Assembly: GCA_022747635.1 (NCBI GenBank)
Contig: JAKTNV010000012.1
Location: 62,001 to 126,000, forward strand
From: Hetaerina americana
Lineage: Eukaryota > Arthropoda > Insecta > Odonata > Calopterygidae
Reading direction: 5' to 3'
DNA: 64,000 bases
The position numbers and the translations under genes were made by a program. This document shows, piece by piece, positions 12,301-21,300 of the stretch. Below the pieces are notes generated by a model that saw only the letters and a list, made by a program, of their open reading frames with translations, was not told where the DNA came from and searched no databases. Numbering within the stretch: the stretch's first letter is position 1; each line of letters opens with the position of its first letter.

Positions 12301-15300
12301 GCCACTAAATCCGTTTTTTACGCAAAATTTAATTAGAGTTCGTTGTTGCAAATTTAAATCCATTTCTGCAATTGTAAAAAATCGCCAACACACACAGAGA
12401 TAGATGTACTCTTGGCTACGTAACTTTTGCAAATGTCAAGTCATGACACTAAGATTTAAAGGGAATATCAACAACAGATGTACCAATTTAACAAAAAAAA
12501 CAGAACTCAAATCGGAACGATGGGAGCGCCACACAGTGGTTATTCCGGGAACTTTTTGATCAAGGTAGTATGCAATCGTATCAAAATAAACCTCCAGAAA
12601 TATAAATATGAAACCCTGTAATTTGCATACCTACCTTGTGTTTTTTCATTGAATTTCACCAGCCTATTACAAAGACTGGATATTTTGGCGATGAAGTGCC
12701 TCAAAAGTATGTTATCAGAAGCAGTTCCCTTGGGGGCAGTTGTTTTCTGCTGCAAAATTACCCGTTTGATTCAGATGTAAAAATAATTGTGCCTAAAGGA
12801 AAGCAGCCTTCCACATATTGATTTGATTCACAGCCAGGCAGCCAGTGTCTAACATTGCAATAAACAACGAGGACAGTGATCTGGATAGTTTTCAAGTTTT
12901 TAGTCCTGTTGGATCATGAAAAAACTTGCAGTTTCAAATGGAACAAATTTTAAAGAAATGTATGTTCATTTTACTTTAAATGTTTAAATTGAAACAGTGG
13001 TTATGAGGTCTGTTCAAACTTTTCCCGAAACTATTTTACAGCATGCCTCCAGGGGGATATTTTTTAATCCAATTGGTGGTGTTGTGTCCATAGAAACTTC
13101 CCGCACTCCTACCGTCAAGCACTTAGTTGATTAGTTACAGTCATCAATGTGACTATAGTTAATGAACATTGCTTGAAAGGGGTGTCTGTGGAACATGGCA
13201 AGAAGTCGGACCCATGAAGTAGAGGTCTTTAATGGAGCAGCTTTGTGTTCTGTGAAATTCAGTGTAAAATTGTCCAATTCCATCATGGAAATTTTGGATG
13301 TTAAGAGTTGATTATCAAGGCGAGGATGCTATGGAACATAGGATGAGTGGTTCAGAAAGGGGCGGCAATCTGTGGAAGATGACTAGCATTCAGGAAGACC
13401 ATCAACGTTTGCTGATGAGAGAGTGAACCCTCTCGTTCATGCAAATGCATATTTGATTGTCAGGGAACTTACTTAAGATTAAGATGTTGGATTTATTCAT
13501 GCTGTGGAGTCACCTTCAACTTTGTGCCTCGTCTGATGCCAGCACACCAGAAATAACATCCATTTCAAGTCTGTCAGGAACAATTTGATCGAGCTGAAGA
13601 GGATGAATTCTTCTTCTCCGGAATCATTTCAGGAATAATGGGTTTTTTTTGTATGACAAAAAAACAGAAGTGCAATCTTCACAATGGATTGGTGAACCAT
13701 CCCTTCACTCCAGAAAAGCTTGACAAGTTTGCTCAAATGTCAGGGTGATGTAGACTGTTTTTATATGCAAAGGGGGTATTGCATCACGAATCCCTGCCTA
13801 AAGGCCAGACAGCACAGGTGTATACCTGGGGGTTATGAAACGCCTAAGGAAGAGAAATGGGCAAAAGTGGTGCGTACATAGGAGGAGTGGCAAGTGGTTT
13901 TTCTGCCATGCCAGCAAGCTGCTGTGCTATCCTTCCCACCTTACTTGCCAGTCCTGGCCCCATGTGACTTAATTCTCTTCCCCAAACTAAAAAGGCTGCT
14001 CAAAGAAAAAACATTTGCCGCAATTCCAGAGAAAAATTCGATGCAGGACCTTACTATGAGCATTCCGGGACTGTTTCAACCAGTTGAAACACCTTGGGGG
14101 TAAGTGTATGTGTTGCGAAGGAGATTACTTGGAAGGGGACCCTGACCAATAATTTGTCAGTGTAGTACGTTTTTTGTGATAACTAAAGTTAGGGAAATTT
14201 TTGAACAGACCTCATATCCTTGAAATAATTTTTTTTCCTTTGGTATTAAGTACCCGCAAAATCTTTGGATTACAAACTATATTTTTTGAAAAAATGTCTT
14301 TTCTCCTGTTTGGAGACTTTTTTTAGTTTCATCCTAAGGCTCAAATTTTTAAATATGATTGTTTTTATCCGAGAGTGATATTCTTGTCTCTTTGTGCCTT
14401 ACCAGTTTCAGAGCCTTTCAAGGGTTTTATCACTGAAGTTCTTGAGCAAGATAAGGGTGAAGGATTGATCAGTCTACCATTGGCAGATGTAAGTCCACAT
14501 TTCAAATCAATCTCATTATGTGATTAATTAAAATTATTAGTAAGTCTTGTTAATCAGTTGCTAGTTCTTTGTGATTCTGCATGGTGTCTTACTGCGGACA
14601 TGTCACTGAGAATGTGTCAGGTCATTGAAATATGCAGTCAAATTGGTGTGGTGTTCAGTGTTGTGGATGTTATTGCGAGGCAGCATGTCTGTCAAAAGCG
14701 TCAATGGGTGTGCTTCTCAAATAGGCCTTTTTTTTGCTTTTTTTCAGTCCCAGCTGTGGTGGGACCAAAAAAAAGCACAACAAAATAATGCATTTTTTCT
14801 CTGGTAATAGTCGGTGTATGATATCAGGGTCACAGGCATAAACCCACCTTTAGTCACCTCTAAGCAATTTTATAGAAAATCATTGTTATTTAAAGTGCCA
14901 TTGTGGTTGCGGGGATGTCTTTGTTCCTCTGTCCAGATATAGGGGATAAATTTTCCATCATTAGAAGTCTTGAAGTTATTGATAATAATAACAGGTTAAT
15001 ATTAGTTTTTGTCCTAGAGCTGTGCTGGCGGGAGTAATAATTATTGCTCCTGGTAGGGTCACCCATGCCAGATAGGTCGAAGGTTACGAGCCAGACGAAA
15101 GGTAGTCCACGCAGCGTCTGTTCCTCAGTGAGGCGGCTGCAATGGCGTCTGACCCCAGTGGGGCGGCCAGTAAGTGATGGTGTCACGTTAAAAACACTAT
15201 TGAGGAAGGCAACGGGAAACCACCTCAATTATCATTCCCTAGAAAAATATGATGGACAATAGAGATATTTTGAGTCCTGGCAACCACGGGGCTCGGCCCA

Positions 15301-18300
15301 ATCGGCCGTGTGTCGTGCCCGGCAGCGGGGGAGGCAAGGCTTCCGCGGTCGTCATCCCACGAAACCCTTGCAAGGGAAAACCAGCCGCAGCAGGACAGAA
15401 GACGCAGGAGAAGAACACAAAATTAGTTAGAATAGGAACGTGGAATGTTAGGACAATGATGAGGACAGGGAAATTGGAGAATGTTAAGCGAGAGATGGAA
15501 AGGGGAAATATAGATATTTTAGGTCTATGCGAGGTGAGATGGAAAGATAGCGGGGATTACTGGAGTGATAAGTATAGAATAATATACAGCGGTGGGGACG
15601 AGAGCCAACGAGGGGTTGCCATAGTATTAAATGAAGAGGTAGGAAGAAGCGTAGTCAACATAGAGCAGGTAACGGATAGAATACTACTAGTGGAGATAAA
15701 AGCAGAACCGACGAACTTAGTTATTATTCAGGTATACATGCCACCGAGCAACCATAAGGAAGAAGAGGTCGATAAGATATACGATCAGTTAGAGGACATG
15801 ATCGCGTGTGTTCCTGCAGGGAAACATTTGACAGTGATGGGGGATTGGAATGCGACGGTAGGCGAAGGAAGAGATGGTGATGAGGTGGGCAACTACGGTT
15901 TGGGCACGAGGAATGACCGCGGGGAGAAAGCAGTTGAGTTCTGCAGGAGACAGGGGTTAGTCATCACCAACACTTGGTTTAGACACCACAAAAGACGCAG
16001 GTATACATGGAAAATGCCAGGTGACTCAGGAAGATATCAGCTAGATTATATCCTGGTTAGACACAGGTTTAGGAATAGTGTGATAAATTCCCACAGCTTT
16101 CCGGGAGCGGATGCGGACTCAGGCCACAATTTAGTTGTTATGAAATGTAGCGTACGTTTCAAAAAGATAAGGCAGGGGCGGCGAGTTAGAAAATGGAATG
16201 TAGAAGCATTAAATGGGTTGAAAAGGAAGGAATACAAACAGGCGGTAGAGAATATCATGGAGGATGGTAAAGGGCTTATTACTATCGAAGAAAAATGGGA
16301 AATGATCAAAAAAGGGTTGTCTAAAGCCGCAAAAGACACTATTGGAACCGTGAACGCTAAAAGGACTAGGAAACCATGGATCACGGATGAGATGATTACA
16401 AAGATGGATGAGCGGCGAAAATGGAAGAATATAAATACAGAATTAGGCAAAATGAAGTACAAAGAATTGAACAATAAATTGAGGCGGGCAACAAATAAGG
16501 CAAAAGACGCATGGTGGAAGACGCAGTGCGAGGATATGGAAAGTCTTCAGAGGAAGGGTGAAATCGGTGCGCTGTACAGCAAAGTTAAATCGTTATCGGG
16601 AAGTAAGAAAGGAAGAGCTATGCTAATAGTTAGAGATAAGGCGGGTAAGGTAATAGTTGACGCAGGAAAGATCCAAGAGAGATGGAAGGAGTATATAGAA
16701 GAACTGTATAGTAAAGAACTCAGACCAACACAGTTAAACATTGAAAAAGAAAATGACGTAGAGGAAGACAGCTTAGGTCCAGGCATACTAGACAATGAGA
16801 TAGAAAGGGCATTAAGGGAGATGAAACTAAATAAGGCCGTGGGGGTAGATAACATTCCCGTGGAACTTTTAAAATGCTTAGGGAAATGTGGGAGGAAGAG
16901 GCTATATGGGCTGATCCGTAGCATTTATGAGGAGGGAATCTGGCCGGAAGACTTTGTGAGAGCAGTTTTAGTTCCGATTCCGAAAAAGGTAAAGGCCACG
17001 TCATGTGAGGACTATAGGACAATTAGTTTGATATCCCACGCAGCTAAAGTTGTTCTCAGGATCATAAACAAAAGGATAGAGAGTAGGGCAAATGATTACT
17101 TAGGGGATGATCAGTTTGGGTTTAGGAAGGGGAGAGGTACGCGTGATGCCATTGCAGTAATGAGATTATTAATCGAGAGGAATATAGAACACAACCAGGA
17201 GGTATTTGCCTGTTTCGTAGATTTCGAAAAAGCGTTTGATAGAGTGAATTGGGAAAAACTAATGAGTATATTGCAGAAAATAGGAATAGATTGGAGGGAA
17301 AGGAGGCAAATCCGCAACCTGTACATGTCTCAGACTGCTCAGGTGCGGGTGGGAAACGGGGAGTCAGGATGGGCAGTGTTAGGAAGGGGTGTAAGGCAGG
17401 GTTGCCCATTATCACCGTTGCTGTTCAACCTGTATGCAGAGGAAATGATCAAAGAGGCATGGGAAGAACTAGAGGTAGGAATGAAAGTGGGCGGGGAATT
17501 CGTAAAATCAGTTAGGTTTGCTGATGACCAAGCTTTAGTTTGTCAGTCAGCCAAGGGGCTGCAAGCATTGCTGAGTGAATTGGAAATTCAGTGCGACAGG
17601 TATGGGATGAGAATCAACATTAATAAAACAAAGGTTATGCGATTTTCTAGAAAGAAAAAGGGCAAGCTTAACATTAAAATAGGAGGGCAAAAAATAGAGC
17701 AGGTAGAACAGTTTACGTATCTCGGTAGTGTTTTGGACCAACACGGTCAAAGTAGTAGGGACGTCAGGAGAAGAATTGCGCTAGGCAAAGAGGCTTTCAC
17801 GAGGAGGAGGGAGTTGATGACGGGGACTTTGAGTAAGGATGTTAAGAAAAGACTCGTAAAAACTTTGATATGGAGCGTAGCTATGTACGGCGCGGAAACG
17901 TGGTCATTGAAGCAGGAGGATAGACGTAGACTGGAGGCTTTTGAAATGTGGGTGTGGAGAAGAATGGAGAAGGTGAAATGGACAGAGAAGAAAACAAATG
18001 AGGAAGTACTTGGTATGGTGGGCGAAGAGAGGGGTTTGTTGGGAGCAATCCTATGGAGGCAGGAAAAGTGGATGAAGGGGGTGTTGACCGGCAGTGGGAT
18101 GTTGAAGACTGTGATAGAGGGTAGAATGTTGGGCAAAAGAGGAAAGGGAAGGAACAGGATAGGGATGTTGGATGGGATGAAGGGCGGAAGAAAGTACTCA
18201 GAGATGAAGAGGGACCTGGTGTAGAGTAGAATTTAGGGTTGTGTTTTGTTAGTAGTCACAAAATATTTGTTTGGTAGTTGTGTCCATCGAAAAACCTACC

Positions 18301-21300
18301 TTAACCGGTAGATTACCTTAAAAAAATTAGTTTTTGTAGTCTGAATGTCAGAAAAATGTTCACAGTCGTCCTTGGTTGCTGCCATTAGAAGTGAATGAGA
18401 AAACTGTGGGACTGTCCATGTGGCGTTGATGGGAATAATATCTCCCGAGTTGCTGAGAGCCAATGTTAGAGAGGGTTTTGTATTTGAAGGCGTTAAAATA
18501 TTTCACGAGTCATACTCGCATGTAAATGAGGTAAAGCAAAGGTCCAATTGGTGTTATTTCCACCAGCATGTAAAACTTGGGAATCACCCTCTTCTGGAAA
18601 ACTGGGAATTTGGTGGATATTCTGGTCTATAAAGAATGAAGGGCACACTTCACTTCACGGGAAAGTTCTTAGCCTCTCAATTGCGGGTGTATTCATGAGA
18701 CTTGTTAGATATGCCTAGGTATTCTTTGTTCTTCACAAATACTGTCATGTTTGACCCTTAATTAAGAGACATTGTAATGGAAACAATTGTTTTGCAGCAG
18801 GAGGTAAGGACGAGGAGTCATGTAGGACTAAAGTCTCTTTTACATGGAACTCAAGCAGTTGGTACTAACACCTATAAGAGGAAATAATGTACTTGATCTA
18901 TTAGCTAAAAAGTTGTTGGTAGGTGTCCTAAATATTGCAATGGTTATAGTGACCACTGTGTAGTGTAATTGAAAGTCAATGTGATAATTGGGAAAAGTTA
19001 GATACTCAAAAGAAAGATTTACTTGTTCGACCGGGTTGATTATGATGTATTAAGGCGAGGGTCGTAGCAGTCTTCAAGGATTATTTTAAGAGTGTAGTAG
19101 CTGCGGAGAACGTGAGTGAACATGTGTGGTACCTTGCTTGTGTTATGCAGTCTGCGTTAGAAAAATACATACCTAGGAAGTTAAAAAGTCAAGAGGGTGG
19201 AACCTAGATGCTACAAGTACTCGAAAGCAAAATGGCATGGTATTTGAAAATAAGGAGAGCATACAAGGACAAGTGTAGCTATAAATGAAATTTAAAAATA
19301 TAAAACAGGTAAAGCATTAGCTAGGAAAGCATGTCACCAGGCGTAAAAGAATTCAAAAATAATTAAGTAAATATCTGGACAATTACTCATAAGCACTTGA
19401 ATCCTATTCATGGGAGGTTGAGGGAAATAAGTCGACAGTACCAATTTAAAATAGAAATGGGGAAAAACAGTGCCAGTAGAGAAAAAGTTAGTACACTAAA
19501 CCATTGTTTTCATTGCACTTTTTAATCCCCCGCCGGAAAAATTTTGAGTTGCTACCTGATCACTTCCATGAGCCTGTCTCTGAAATTGTGATGTCTTCTC
19601 TTGGAGTTAAATGGCATCTTACAGATACAAGTCCAAACAAATTCGGTAAAATCCCTGCTCCCTCATCAAATCCCTGCTTGTGTGTAAATAATGATGGTAT
19701 CCGAATTGGTTTTGTATTTATAATATTTAATACATCCTTAAATGATCACCTAGCACCCAAGAACTGGAAAGTAGCCAATGCATGCCCATGTATGAATAAG
19801 GCACAACAGAAGATGTGAGAAATTACCATCCCGTCTCCCTCCCATCTATTTCATACAAAATTGTAGGGCACGTAATTATAATTTCAACAGGCCATGAACA
19901 AAGGTTCGTAATGGATCATCTGACCAAGTGAGCAGCTCATCGGGTGGCCCACAAGGAAGTGTCCACTATTGTTCCATTTATACAATAAATACATCAGTTA
20001 TCAAGTTTCAAGTAAACTGAGTCTATTTCCTGACAAAGCAATGGTAATGGTAAACGGAGGGTATATAAATTGGACCAAAACCTGCATCGGCACTTCAGTG
20101 GACCTGAGGAAGCCAACTGGAACGTTGGCGAAATATCGTCCGAAAAATGGATACACTCGGAAGAAAACCCGAAAGAACCACTTCCTACAGTAATGAGGTT
20201 ACATTGTGAGGGTTTCGAAAACCAGCAATCCACACTCCAGATAGGCCAACTGCCACAGGCCTCCTGCCTTTCCGGAGACTCCCCTCCCTTGAACCTAGCC
20301 AGAGAAACCGCCGCCCATCCTTCCGTTTACCCAGGAAAAAATAAGTCTTACTTCTTTTGAGACGGACCTTGTACATATCTTGTTATTGAATATTGTTCCA
20401 TATAATAACCCCTTTTTGTGTGATTAACTTAGTTTAAGCTTATTCCCAAACTGATATTTGTGTAGATGAGTAATGATTGTGATTTTGTATGTATGGCTTG
20501 TAACCTGACATCCCCCACCACATGCCTTGTAGGGTATAGCGAAGATGCAGATAAAATGGCCTCTACCACCTTTGTTCGATGACATTGACTTCTTATGAGC
20601 ACTTAAGCAGTTAGTGAGGTGTACTACCAATCGCTCCTTAAATTGGCTTACCTTTGGTTTTTGAGGCCTCTAAAATCTCTATTGCTGCACAGTCATCTCG
20701 TACGGAAAGTAAAAATCCCTCAATTTCCATTCACTTTAGTGGTAACGTTCATTGCTATGAAGGGAAATGGTTTTCTCCTCTGCAAGCCGGGTCTGCTTTC
20801 ACCAATTTTTTTGACCAGGTCCTTTAGAAGTTACGAACAGTACTCCCCAGTTATTTTTTTAACCTTTTCAAGACAATCAGCAGAATTTTCTTTGCATCCC
20901 AAAAAATGTCTGGTGTCTAACGGCGAATCCATTTTACATCCATTGTCATATATCAATGCTTAATATTACTCTGGTTTTTTGTTAAGTACATAAAGCACTG
21001 TTTGAAAAGTGTCATGTGTAATTCCTCATGCAAAATGTGACCGACACATTCTTTTGAGAGTCATACAGTATTTGCAATTTCAAGTACCTTCCTGTGTTTG
21101 TCTTATAATGTCATATCATGCATTTTTTCCAAAGATTTCTCGTGTGGTTGCACTTATCAGATGTCCTTCATTGGATCATCTCCGAGACTCTCGGGGACAC
21201 GTTCAAACTCAGTTGTGCACGTTTTCACCGTGGAAATTGAAGGAGAAGAGTAGCAATACACATTTACAATCCTTGGATGATTTCGGTTGGCATTTAACCT

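Noticed and set aside
14890..15228. 112-codon minus-strand frame at the LINE 5' end
   Set aside because: It straddles the LINE boundary at 15013 and its target duplication, so it cannot be an old gene.
16046..18136. Long minus-strand open frames across the LINE
   Set aside because: They are mirror frames of the conserved endonuclease/reverse transcriptase ORF; purine-rich coding DNA leaves the opposite strand open.
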